From the NCBI GenBank assembly GCA_050011895.1, contig JBEKIF010000008.1, positions 62,001-126,000 on the forward strand: a stretch of DNA of 64,000 bases, in the 5' to 3' direction. Below, one piece after another: positions 45,397-53,585 of this stretch. How positions within the stretch are numbered: position 1 is the stretch's first letter; each line of letters begins with the position of its first letter. The translations under genes and the position numbers were made by a program. The notes under the pieces are model-generated. The model was not told the origin of the DNA. It did no database searches and was given only the letters and a program-made list of their open reading frames with translations. The DNA comes from DATBGO01 sp050011895 (lineage in GTDB: Bacteria; Actinomycetota; Actinomycetes; Streptosporangiales; Streptosporangiaceae).

Positions 45397-46297
45397 GTGA
45401 GCACCGAAGCGCTCGTGCTGGTACGGGCCGCCGCCGCTAGCAACCCGGCCCGCAGCCCGCTCGAGGGGGCCTGCGGGACCGGGCCGGGGATCGCCTGCCG
45501 GGTCGTCTGGGACATCACGCACAATAGCCAGGCAGCCGCGCTGACGAACGTTTTCCTCGCCGGGCCCGCGCAGCTGGCCGTCCGGATCTTCTTCGTCGTG
45601 CTGCTCGCCGTCGTCATCAGGTTCGCCGTGCACCGGCTGATCCGCAGGATTACCAGGCGGGCCGCCCAGGACGCCACCGGCAGCGAGCGCGGCCGCGTGC
45701 TGTTCCGCGAGCGCAGGCAGCAGCGCGCCGCCGCGCTCGGGTCAGTCCTGGAGAATGCCGCCTCACTGACCATCTTCGGCATCGCGGCCATCACGATCCT
45801 CGGCGACCTGGGGATCAACCTGGCGCCCGTGCTGGCGAGCGCGGGCGTGCTCGGTCGGCGACGTGGTGAACATCGGCGCCATCAGCGGCGTGGTGGAGGG
45901 AGTCAGCCTGCGGATAACCACGGTCAGGGACGTCAAAGGGGTGGCCTGGCACATCCGCAACGGCACGATAAGCCAGGCAGGCAACGGATCGCAGGGCTGG
46001 GCCCGCGCGGTCGTGGACATCCCGGTTCCCTACGATGCGGACATCCACCGGGCGCGCAGGCTGATGAGCACCGCCGCCGCCGGGATGTGGCAGGAGCCCG
46101 CCTGGCGCGAGGCCATCCTCGAGGAGCCTGAACTGTGGGGCGTGCAGGATCTGTCAACGGACGCCATAACGCTGCGGGTCGCCGCCAGGACCGTTCCGCT
46201 GCGGCAATTCGAGGTCGAGCGGGAACTGCGCGAGCGCCTCAAGGTCGCGGTGGCGGGCCCGCCCGACCGGCAGCCCGCCTCCTCCTCAGTCAGCTAG
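45397..46297 (+). pseudogene. mscS-family mechanosensitive channel gene broken by an out-of-frame deletion
   Basis: Two frames together make an MscS-type channel. The first (45397 to about 45853) gives membrane helices one and two and ends LAPVLASAGVLG. The second, in another frame from about 45854, resumes at VGDVVNIGAISGVVEGVSLRITTVRD, the cytoplasmic beta domain, and runs to the stop at 46297. The 25-30 residues that normally join them, the pore-lining TM3 helix with its LGFGAQ-like motif, are missing, and the junction is out of frame. As sequenced, translation leaves the channel sequence after about 153 residues and runs to 46131 in an unrelated Arg-rich frame. Either the gene is dead or the missing 80 or so bases are an assembly error. 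Confidence 0.85.
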
Positions 46298-46618
46298 TGC
46301 GCGCGGCGTCAGCACGCTCGGCGGCAACGCCCCTGCGCCGGCTGACCGGCCTCAGCGCCCAGGGCAGGCCCGCCCGAGTCAGGAACATAACCGGTCATAC
46401 CTAAGCCCGCACCAGGGCCACGCCTGTACCGGATTATGTTCGATCTGACAGCCGTTATGACCGATATATACCCACGAAACCCGGTACAAGTGCGGCGCGA
46501 CGGCTCCCGCGCCGGCGCACCTGGCCCACGCGGCAGTTCCGTCTGATCATTCGCCCTCCCGACCTCACCACATGTTGGGTCAGCGCACCGGCTGGCCGCA
46601 CTACGCTGGAGCGCAGCC
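46298..46618. other. AT-rich intergenic region with inverted repeats upstream of the globin gene
   Basis: No gene is seen. GAACATAA-CCGGT (46383-46395) is complementary to ACCGG-A-TTATGTTC (46428-46441), a 13-bp stem with one bulge and a 32-nt loop. The decamer CGGTCATACC (46392-46401) recurs inverted with one change as GTTATGACCG (46454-46463). A GATATATA patch at 46463-46470 could be part of a promoter. The same decamer is found inverted at 57671-57680, upstream of the dynamin-like genes. Confidence 0.5.
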
Positions 46619-47044
46619 ATGGACGAGCCAACCGGGATCACCCTGTATGAGGCAGTGGGCGGCGAGGAAACCTTCCGCCGCCTGGTGCACACGTTCTACC
46701 GCGAGGTGGCGGCCGACCCGCAGCTGCGGCCCGTCTACCCCAGTAAGGATCTCGGTCCTGCCGAAGAGCACCTGCGGCTGTTCCTGATCCAGTACTGGGG
46801 CGGGCCCAGCACCTACAACGAGCGCCGCGGCCATCCCAGGCTGCGGATGCGGCACGCGCATTTCGCGATAGGCGAGGCCGAGCGCGACGCCTGGCTCCGC
46901 CACATGCGGACCGCGCTCGACGAGCTCGCCCTGGACGAGGCGCGCGACGCGCAGTTGTGGGAGTACCTCGTTATGGCTGCCCACAGCCTCGTCAACCAGC
47001 CCATCCACCCGGGCGGCGCTGATCTCGGCCTGTCGCCGGCCTGA
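46619..47044 (+). CDS. glbO: Group II truncated hemoglobin
   Basis: The 141-residue product is a trHbII/GlbO globin: TLYEAVGGEETFRRLVHTFYREVAAD, YPSKDLGPAEEHLRLFLIQYWGGP, and RMRHAHFAIGEAERDAWL, where the first His after RMR is the proximal haem ligand. Tyr and Trp at the conserved distal positions are present. GlbO-type globins bind oxygen tightly and are linked to redox and nitric oxide chemistry. The ATG has GGAG 7 nt upstream. An AT-rich region with inverted repeats lies in front of it. Confidence 0.94.
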   Translation: MDEPTGITLYEAVGGEETFRRLVHTFYREVAADPQLRPVYPSKDLGPAEEHLRLFLIQYWGGPSTYNERRGHPRLRMRHAHFAIGEAERDAWLRHMRTALDELALDEARDAQLWEYLVMAAHSLVNQPIHPGGADLGLSPA

Positions 47045-47128
47045 CCGCCCGGCCAGGCGCTATCCGTCGCCAGGTGCCGCCGGCGCAGGTGCCGCGGCAG
47101 AACCGGCCGCAGCACCCGGCCCGGTCGC

Positions 47129-48793
47129 TCAGCCCCTGGTGAGCTTGCGGTAGGTCACGCGGTGCGGCCTGGCCGCCTCCGCGCCGAGCCGCTCGATCTT
47201 GTTCTTCTCGTACGACTCGAAGTTCCCCTCGAACCAGAACCAGCTCGATCCGCCCTCCCAGGCCAGGATGTGGGTCGCGATCCGGTCAAGGAACCAGCGG
47301 TCGTGGCTGGTGATCACGGCGCAGCCGGGGAACTCGAGCAGGGCATTCTCCAATGAGGAGAGCGTCTCCACGTCCAGGTCGTTGGTCGGCTCGTCGAGCA
47401 GCAGCAGGTTCCCGCCCTGCTTGAGGGTGAGCGCCAGGTTCATCCGGTTACGCTCGCCGCCAGACAGGATCCCGGCGGGCTTCTGCTGATCCGGGCCCTT
47501 GAACCCGAACGCCGCCACATAGGCGCGGCTGGGGATCTCGGTACGGCCGGCCCTGATATAGGACTCCCCGTCCGAGATGACCTCCCAGACGTTCTTGTCC
47601 GGGTCGATCCGGCCGCGCGCCTGGTCTACGTAGGCGATCTGGACTGTCTCGCCGACCCTGATGGAGCCGCGGTCCGGCTGCTCCTCCCCCACGATCATCT
47701 TGAACAGCGTCGTCTTGCCGACGCCGTTCGGGCCGATGACGCCGACGATGCCATTCGGCGGCAGGCTGAAACTCAGGTTCTCGATCAGCATCCGGTCCCC
47801 GAAGCCCTTGGCCAGGTCGGTGGTCTCCACCACCACGTTGCCCAGACGCGGGCCCGGCGGGATCTGGATCTCCTCGAAGTCCAGCTTGCGGTTCTGATCA
47901 GCCTCAGCGGCCATCTCCTCGTACCGCTGCAGCCGCGCGCGGCTCTTGGCCTGGCGGGCCCGCGGGCTCGACCGCACCCACTCCAGCTCATCCTCAAGCC
48001 GCTTGCGCTTCTTGGCGTCCTTGGCCCCCTCCACCTTGAGCCTGGCCGTCTTGGTCTCCAGGTAGGTCGAGTAGTTGCCCTCATACGGGTAGGCGTGGCC
48101 ACGGTCAAGCTCCAGGATCCAGCCGGCCACGTTGTCAAGGAAGTACCTGTCGTGGGTGACGGCCACGACAGTGCCGGGGTACTTCTCCAGGTGCTGCTCA
48201 AGCCAGAGCACGCTCTCGGCGTCCAGGTGGTTGGTCGGTTCGTCCAGGAGCAGCAGGTCCGGCTGTTGCAACAAGAGCTTGCACAGCGCCACCCGGCGCC
48301 GCTCGCCGCCGGACAAGATGCTCACGTCCGCCTCGGGCGGCGGGCAGCGCAGCGCGTCCATGGCCTGCTCGAGCTGGCTGTCGAGGTCCCATGCCTCGCG
48401 GTGGTCAAGCTGCTCCTGCAGCTTGCCCATCTCCTCGAGCAGCGCGTCCGAATAGTCCGTGGCCATCTGCTCGGCGATCTCGTTGTACCGCTCAAGCAGC
48501 GCCTTGGTCTCCGCGACCCCGTCCTCGACATTGCCGAGGACGGTCTTGCTGTCATCGAGCTCAGGCTCCTGGTCGAGCATGCCGACCGTGAAGCCGGGCA
48601 TCAGCCGGGCGTCGCCGTTGGATGGCTGCTCGGTGCCGGCCATAATCCGCAGCAGCGTCGACTTGCCGGTGCCGTTGGGCCCCACCACGCCGATCTTCGC
48701 GCCAGGCAGGAAGGCGAGGGTGACGTTGTCGAGGATGACCTTGTCGCCGTGGGCCTTCCGGACAGCGCGCATCTGATAGATGAACTCGGGCAT
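47129..48793 (-). CDS. ettA: Energy-dependent translational throttle protein EttA (ABC-F)
   Basis: The 554-residue ABC-F protein has two ATPase domains and no membrane helices. Walker A1 is GPNGTGKST (38-46), signature 1 is LSGGERRRVALCKLL, Walker A2 is GPNGVGKTT, and signature 2 is LSGGERNRMNLAL; both Walker B stretches read LLLLDEPTN. The linker between them (about residues 240-310, rich in Lys, Arg and Glu) and the length match EttA. EttA binds the ribosomal E site and gates early elongation according to the ATP/ADP ratio. ATG 48793 begins MPEFIYQM, the family start. A 13-bp tandem repeat array fills its upstream region. Confidence 0.95.
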   Translation of the reverse strand: MPEFIYQMRAVRKAHGDKVILDNVTLAFLPGAKIGVVGPNGTGKSTLLRIMAGTEQPSNGDARLMPGFTVGMLDQEPELDDSKTVLGNVEDGVAETKALLERYNEIAEQMATDYSDALLEEMGKLQEQLDHREAWDLDSQLEQAMDALRCPPPEADVSILSGGERRRVALCKLLLQQPDLLLLDEPTNHLDAESVLWLEQHLEKYPGTVVAVTHDRYFLDNVAGWILELDRGHAYPYEGNYSTYLETKTARLKVEGAKDAKKRKRLEDELEWVRSSPRARQAKSRARLQRYEEMAAEADQNRKLDFEEIQIPPGPRLGNVVVETTDLAKGFGDRMLIENLSFSLPPNGIVGVIGPNGVGKTTLFKMIVGEEQPDRGSIRVGETVQIAYVDQARGRIDPDKNVWEVISDGESYIRAGRTEIPSRAYVAAFGFKGPDQQKPAGILSGGERNRMNLALTLKQGGNLLLLDEPTNDLDVETLSSLENALLEFPGCAVITSHDRWFLDRIATHILAWEGGSSWFWFEGNFESYEKNKIERLGAEAARPHRVTYRKLTRG

Positions 48794-48827
48794 GCACTCA
48801 AGGGTAGAGGCAGCAGCGCCGCGATGA

Positions 48828-48966
48828 GAACAGTGCCTCATGACTGTGCGTCAGGACAGTGCCTCATGACTGTGCGTGAGGACTGTGCGTCAGGACTGTG
48901 CGTCAGGACTGTGCGTCAGGACTGTGCGTCAGGACTGTGCGTCAGGACTGTGCGTTAGGACTGTGC
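48828..48966. repeat. 13-bp tandem repeat array between pepN and ettA
   Basis: About 10.7 units of 13 bp lie head to tail (GGACTGTGCGTCA type). Units 5-9 (48880-48944) are identical; the outer ones vary at one to three positions (CAGTGCCTCA or GTGCGTGA forms). The unit length is not a multiple of three and the array begins only 35 bp upstream of the ettA ATG. It must therefore lie in the leader or promoter of ettA unless ettA is read through from pepN. There are no spacers, so it is not a CRISPR. Confidence 0.95.
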
Positions 48967-48968
48967 CG

Positions 48969-51518
48969 TCACGACAGCGGGGCTAGCGCACGGGACCGCA
49001 GCGCGGCCGTAACGATGTCGCGCCGCTCGGTCAGGACGCGCACGAGGCCGTGGTCGAGCTCCCCGGTGGCCAGGAAGGCGTCGATCATCGTGAGCAGTTC
49101 AAGCGAGGATGCCGGATGCGGGAACAGCAGCTCGCTTAGCCGCACCCGGGTGTGCTCGCCGCGGGTGGACCAGATCGCCGGCAGGACGGCGAAGTACCGC
49201 TCCACGTAGGGGGCGAGCAGGCCCGCGTGCTCGGGCTGGATGAGACCGCGTGCGACCTCGGCAATCCCCTGATTCCCGAGGTCATCGGTCTCGGTCAGCA
49301 GCTTCCACGCGGCCGCCTTGTGCTCGGCGTCTGGCACAGCGGCGCGGCAGGCCGCCCGGTGCCGCCGGCCAGCGTCGGCGGCGTCCCGCTGCAGCTCGGC
49401 ATCGATCTCCGCATCGCCGGCCCGGCCTGTCGTGGCGAGTCGGCGCAGGATAGCCCAGCGCAGCTCGGCATCGATGGTCAGGCCTGGCAGCTGCGCGCCG
49501 CCATCGAGCAGCGCGGCGAGCAGCCCGAGCTGGTCCGGCGCGGTCGCGGTCCAGCTGAGCAGCTGCGCATAGGCGAGCTGGTGGTCACTGCCCGGCTCAG
49601 CGGCACGAAGCAGCCGGGTCCCGGCCGCCGCGAGTTCCTGCTTTCCCTGGGCCACCCAGTGCGGATCGCCAGCCAGCGTCATGATCTGCTCGGTGACCGA
49701 CGACAGGGTCTGCAGCACCGAGACAGATGACTCGCGGTCCATGCCGTTCGCCAGCATCCGCACGAAGTCGGGCAACGGCAGCTCCGCCTGCCGCACCATG
49801 TCGATCGCCGCGTTCCAGCACACGGCGCGGGCCAGCGGGTCAGTGACATCGCCGATCGACTCGGTCAGCGTCCTGAGCGACCGGCGATCGAAGCGGACAA
49901 TCGCGTAATCGAGGTCACCGTCATTGGGCACGACCAAGTCGGGCTGGGCGACACCGGCAAGCTCCGGCACCTCGGTGCGCGCACCCGCGATGTCGATCTC
50001 TACCCGGTGCACGCGGTTCAGCGCGCCGGCCGTCCGGGAATACAGGCCGATCGCGAGGTGATGCGGCCGCAGCGCGGGATGCTGCGGCGGTGCCTCCTGC
50101 AAGACGGCGAACGACATTAACGTCCCGTCGGCGTCGGTCTCGAAGTCGCAGCGAACCGTATTGGGGCCAGCGGTTTCGAGCCACGCCCTCGACCAGTCCG
50201 CCAGGCTGGCGCCTGAGCTCGCCTCCACCGCCCTCAGCAGGTCCGCAAGCGCCGCGTTTCCCCACGCATGCGCGCCGAAGTAGGCGCGGATGGCGGCGAA
50301 GAAATGCTCGCGGCCCACGACCGCGACAAGCTGCCGCAGCACGGCGGCGCCTTTCGCGTAGCTGATCCCGTCGAAGTTCGCCACCGCCTGGCTCAGGGTG
50401 GCCACATCCGCCGCTATCGGATGGGTGGAGGACAGCTGGTCCTGCATGTATCCCCAGGCCTTGCGGCCGATGGCGAACGTAGTCCAGGCATCGGTGAACC
50501 GCGTCGCCTCGGCGCTGGCCAGCCATCCGCAGTACTCAGCGAATGACTCATTCAGCCACAGATCGCCCCACCATCTCATCGTCACCAGGTCGCCGAACCA
50601 CATGTGCGCCATCTCGTGCAGGATCACCATGGCGCGCAGCTCATGCTGGGTGGCGGTCACCTTCGAGCGGAACAGCATCTCGTCTGACAGGATCACGCAG
50701 CCGACGTTCTCCGTGGCACCGGCGCTGTACCCGGGCACGAAGACCTGGTCGTACTTGGCGAACGGGTAGTCACCCTCGAACAGGCCGGTGAAGAAGTCGA
50801 GACCCTGCCGGGTGATCAGGGCGATCTCCCCGATGTCGAGATACCCGGTAAGCGAGGCCCGGCAGGCAAGGCCGAGCGGGATCGCCTGGCCGCGCGCGGT
50901 CGTGTGCGAGGCACGGACGACGTGGTACTCACCGGCCGTCACGGCGGTCAGGTAGGTCGAGATCCGCGGAGTCGGCGGGAACCGCCACACCGCAGTACCG
51001 TCACCGGCCAGCTCGGGCGCCTGTCCTGGCTGATTCGACAGCACAGTCCAGTGCGACGGCGCCGTGACCAGGAAGGTGAAGGCGGATTTCAGGTCCGGCT
51101 GCTCGAAGTTCGCGAATACCCTGCGGGCGTAAGCGGGCTCGAACTTCGTATAGGTGTAGATCTTGCCGTCGGCGGAGTCGACCGCCCGGTGCAGGCCAGT
51201 GCCGTCGGTCGAGTAACGGCAGTCGGCGGTCACCCTCAGCTCATTCCGGTCGGCGAGGCCTGCCAGCATGATCCGCCCGTCAGCGAACGCCGCGGCCGGG
51301 TCGATCGCCGTGCCATTCAGGGTGATCTCATGGACCTTGTCCGCGATCAGGTCGACGTACGTCGACGCGCCAGGCTGGCTGCAGCCGAACCGGATCACGC
51401 TGGTAGAGCCGAAGATCTCACCGCCCCGGGTGAGGTCCAGGGCGACCTCGTAGGAGTCCACCTGCAGCAGCCGGGCACGGTTGACGGTCTCGGCACGGGT
51501 GATCTCAGCGACGGGCAT
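48969..51518 (-). CDS. pepN: Aminopeptidase N (M1 family)
   Basis: The 849-residue zinc aminopeptidase has HEMAHMWFGDLVTMRWWGDLWLNESFAEY near residues 299-327, which I read as HEMAH plus NESFAEY, the HExxH-x18-E zinc site. The exopeptidase motif is GATENVG instead of the usual GAMEN. Tyr for transition-state support lies downstream in SYAKGAAVLRQL. The C-terminal 330 residues are the ERAP1-like helical domain. It trims N-terminal residues from peptides in the cytoplasm. The stop (48969) lies just beyond the 13-bp repeat array that leads into ettA. Confidence 0.94.
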   Translation of the reverse strand: MPVAEITRAETVNRARLLQVDSYEVALDLTRGGEIFGSTSVIRFGCSQPGASTYVDLIADKVHEITLNGTAIDPAAAFADGRIMLAGLADRNELRVTADCRYSTDGTGLHRAVDSADGKIYTYTKFEPAYARRVFANFEQPDLKSAFTFLVTAPSHWTVLSNQPGQAPELAGDGTAVWRFPPTPRISTYLTAVTAGEYHVVRASHTTARGQAIPLGLACRASLTGYLDIGEIALITRQGLDFFTGLFEGDYPFAKYDQVFVPGYSAGATENVGCVILSDEMLFRSKVTATQHELRAMVILHEMAHMWFGDLVTMRWWGDLWLNESFAEYCGWLASAEATRFTDAWTTFAIGRKAWGYMQDQLSSTHPIAADVATLSQAVANFDGISYAKGAAVLRQLVAVVGREHFFAAIRAYFGAHAWGNAALADLLRAVEASSGASLADWSRAWLETAGPNTVRCDFETDADGTLMSFAVLQEAPPQHPALRPHHLAIGLYSRTAGALNRVHRVEIDIAGARTEVPELAGVAQPDLVVPNDGDLDYAIVRFDRRSLRTLTESIGDVTDPLARAVCWNAAIDMVRQAELPLPDFVRMLANGMDRESSVSVLQTLSSVTEQIMTLAGDPHWVAQGKQELAAAGTRLLRAAEPGSDHQLAYAQLLSWTATAPDQLGLLAALLDGGAQLPGLTIDAELRWAILRRLATTGRAGDAEIDAELQRDAADAGRRHRAACRAAVPDAEHKAAAWKLLTETDDLGNQGIAEVARGLIQPEHAGLLAPYVERYFAVLPAIWSTRGEHTRVRLSELLFPHPASSLELLTMIDAFLATGELDHGLVRVLTERRDIVTAALRSRALAPLS

Positions 51519-51615
51519 CGGCGGCGTCCCTTGGGCGAGCTAGGTTCTCGGGCGGCAACAGGGTATAGGAGGCGGCCCGCTATCCTCCGGCCTGGCGACG
51601 GGCGGGCCGGCCCGG

Positions 51616-51695
51616 CCGGGCGACGGGCCAGCCGGGCGACGGGCCAGCCGGGCGACGGGCCAGCCGGGCGACGGGCCAGCCGGGCGACGGGCCAG
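51616..51695. repeat. Five perfect 16-bp tandem repeats downstream of ssb
   Basis: Five identical units starting CCGGGCGACGGGCCAG lie 17 bp past the ssb stop and 98 bp before the pepN start. The unit is GC-only except for two A residues per copy, and 16 bp cannot keep a reading frame. Confidence 0.93.
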
Positions 51696-51712
51696 CCGGG
51701 CCAGGAGCCCGC

Positions 51713-52336
51713 TCAGAACGGCGCGGCGGCCCCGGCCGTCTCTCTCGCCAGCGCCGCGATCGCGTCCTCGTCGAACATCTCACGGGCCGCCGTCCCGTCC
51801 GCCTCGGCCAGGAGCCCGCCACCGCCGACGGCCGCCAGCCCCGCGGCCTCGTCCACGCTGGCGACCGCCGCGGGGTCGGTGGCGAAACCGTTCGCATCGG
51901 CTGCGTCCGCCGGGTAGCCGCCGCCCGTGGCCAGCTCGGCGGCGTACTCCGCCGCCGTCTTGCCGGTCGGCGGCCTGGTGCGCTGGAACAGCGCGACCCC
52001 CCGGCTCAGGTCATGCCCGATCGAGGTCGCGTCGACGTCGACCGAAGTCCTGGGCACGCCCTGCTTGTCATCATAGGAACGGACCGACAAGCGCCCCTTG
52101 ACTACCACCGGGTCACCCTTGCGCAGGCAGACGGCCACGTTGTCGGCCAGCTTGCGCCAGCAGGTGACCGTCACGTACGAGGTGTTCCCGTCCGTCCACT
52201 CCCCGGTGGCCCGGTCCAGCCACCTGGGTGTCCATGCCACCCGCATCGACAGATTCTGGACGCCTTCGCGAATCGCCTTGATCTTCGGCTCGCTGGCCAC
52301 GTAGCCGGTCAAGCTGATGTGCGCCTCGTTCATCAT
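51713..52336 (-). CDS. ssb: Single-stranded DNA-binding protein
   Basis: The N-terminal OB fold (about residues 4-110) is clear: ISLTGYVASEPKIKAI, SMRVAWTPRWLDRATGEWTDGNTSYVTVTCWRKLADNVAVCLRKGD, with key parts VTVTCWRKLADNV and KGDPVVVKGRLSVRSY. The remaining 95 residues are Ala/Gly-rich with scattered acidic residues, and the protein ends AAPF. It keeps the final Pro-Phe but lacks the DDD cluster of the canonical SSB tip. This is therefore probably a second, non-essential SSB paralog rather than the replicative one. ATG 52336 is preceded by AGGAGG at 6 nt. Confidence 0.9.
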   Translation of the reverse strand: MMNEAHISLTGYVASEPKIKAIREGVQNLSMRVAWTPRWLDRATGEWTDGNTSYVTVTCWRKLADNVAVCLRKGDPVVVKGRLSVRSYDDKQGVPRTSVDVDATSIGHDLSRGVALFQRTRPPTGKTAAEYAAELATGGGYPADAADANGFATDPAAVASVDEAAGLAAVGGGGLLAEADGTAAREMFDEDAIAALARETAGAAAPF

Positions 52337-52583
52337 CGCTGCCCTCCTGGGGGCTCTGCGGCGCCGGCGCGCCGGTCGCGCCAGGGCTGCCGCTCCGGCG
52401 GCACAGCGCCGGCCGGCTGCGCTCCACGATCCACTCCGGCCGGTAGCGGGCGGGCGCGGACCGCCGCCGCTGTGGACAGGCCAGCCACCTGACCAATCCT
52501 GTGGATGGCCAGTACCGCTCAGCGGCACCGTGTGCGAAGATGCGCGCCTGGCAGGCTGGCCGGAGTAGCAGGGCAGGCCGCGA

Positions 52584-53525
52584 TCAGGCGGCCACCAGCT
52601 CGGACGGCTCGGCTATCACATCGACCAGCGCCCCGTTACGCATGACCGTAATCGCCAGCGGCTTCCCGATCGCCTCGCTGAACATCAGCCGCTGCAGGTC
52701 CTGTGCCTTTTCCACCGGGTTGCCTGCCGCGCTGAGCAGAAGGTCGCCGGCTCGCAGGCCGGCCCGGGCCGCCGGGCCCGCAGGCACGACCTCGGCGACG
52801 CGCAGGCCGCTCGTCCTGCCGAAGCGCTCACGCACCGGCGCGGGCAGCGGCGCCGGCACGCTGACCAGCCCCAGGTAAGCCCGGCGGACCCGGCCATGCT
52901 GCATGAGCGCGGAGATGATCCGCCTGCTGGTCGAGTTCACCGGGACGGCGAGGCCGAGCCCGATGCCGGCCACCGCGGTGTTGATGCCGACCACCCGTGA
53001 GCGCGAGTCGGCGAGCGCGCCGCCAGAGTTACCCGGGTTGAGCGCGGCGTCGGTCTGGATCACGTCCTCGACAAGCCGGGCTGCCCCCGCGGTCCGGGTC
53101 GGCAGCGACCGGCCGAGAGCGCTCACCACCCCGGCAGTGACCGAGCCGGCCAGGCCGAGCGGACTCCCGACGGCCACCACGAGCTGGCCGACGACGAGCT
53201 GATCCGCCTCACCGAGCTCGGCGGGCGCCGGAGTCGGCCCGCCGGCCCGGACCACGGCTAGGTCGGAGAGCGGGTCGGCGCCGACGACGGTGAACGACGC
53301 GGTTGTGCCGTCGGAGAACAACGCCATACCGCCGGGGGCGCGGCCGACGACATGTGCGTTGGTGAGCAGGAACCCGTCGCCGGTGTAGACGACCGCCGAG
53401 CCGAGGCTCTCCGCGCCTCGGCTGCCGTCGCGCGGCACCCGGAGACTGGCCACCTTCGGGGTTAGCTCCGCGGCAACCTCCGTCACGATCCGGGAGTACG
53501 CGTCCAGCGGCGCGTCAGCTGTCAT
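52584..53525 (-). CDS. HtrA/DegP-like serine protease with PDZ domain
   Basis: The 313-residue product has a trypsin-like domain with His in LLTNAHVVG, Asp in DPLSDLAVVRA and Ser in NPGNSGGAL. One PDZ domain follows (about residues 215-305, VAEVVPAGPAARAGLRAGDLLLSAAG). Most HtrA proteins have a signal peptide or membrane anchor; this one starts MTADAPLDAYSRIV with no hydrophobic stretch, so it should be cytoplasmic. GGAGG lies 5 nt before the ATG, which supports this start and makes a lost signal peptide unlikely. It may handle damaged cytoplasmic proteins; substrates are unknown. Confidence 0.91.
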   Translation of the reverse strand: MTADAPLDAYSRIVTEVAAELTPKVASLRVPRDGSRGAESLGSAVVYTGDGFLLTNAHVVGRAPGGMALFSDGTTASFTVVGADPLSDLAVVRAGGPTPAPAELGEADQLVVGQLVVAVGSPLGLAGSVTAGVVSALGRSLPTRTAGAARLVEDVIQTDAALNPGNSGGALADSRSRVVGINTAVAGIGLGLAVPVNSTSRRIISALMQHGRVRRAYLGLVSVPAPLPAPVRERFGRTSGLRVAEVVPAGPAARAGLRAGDLLLSAAGNPVEKAQDLQRLMFSEAIGKPLAITVMRNGALVDVIAEPSELVAA

Positions 53526-53585
53526 GTCGTCCTCCAGATTTCTGGATTACAACATTACATCAGCGGCGGACTGTCTGCTCATGCC

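Noticed and set aside
46383..46441. SOS (LexA) box at the GAACATAA/TTATGTTC repeat
   Set aside because: The half-sites are more than 40 bp apart, unlike the compact actinobacterial LexA site.
48095..48958. Plus-strand frame with repeated DCASGLCVRTVRQ peptide
   Set aside because: It is antisense to ettA, and its repeats are only the translated 13-bp array.
48828..48966. Possible CRISPR array
   Set aside because: Units are 13 bp with no spacers, and there are no cas genes in the window.
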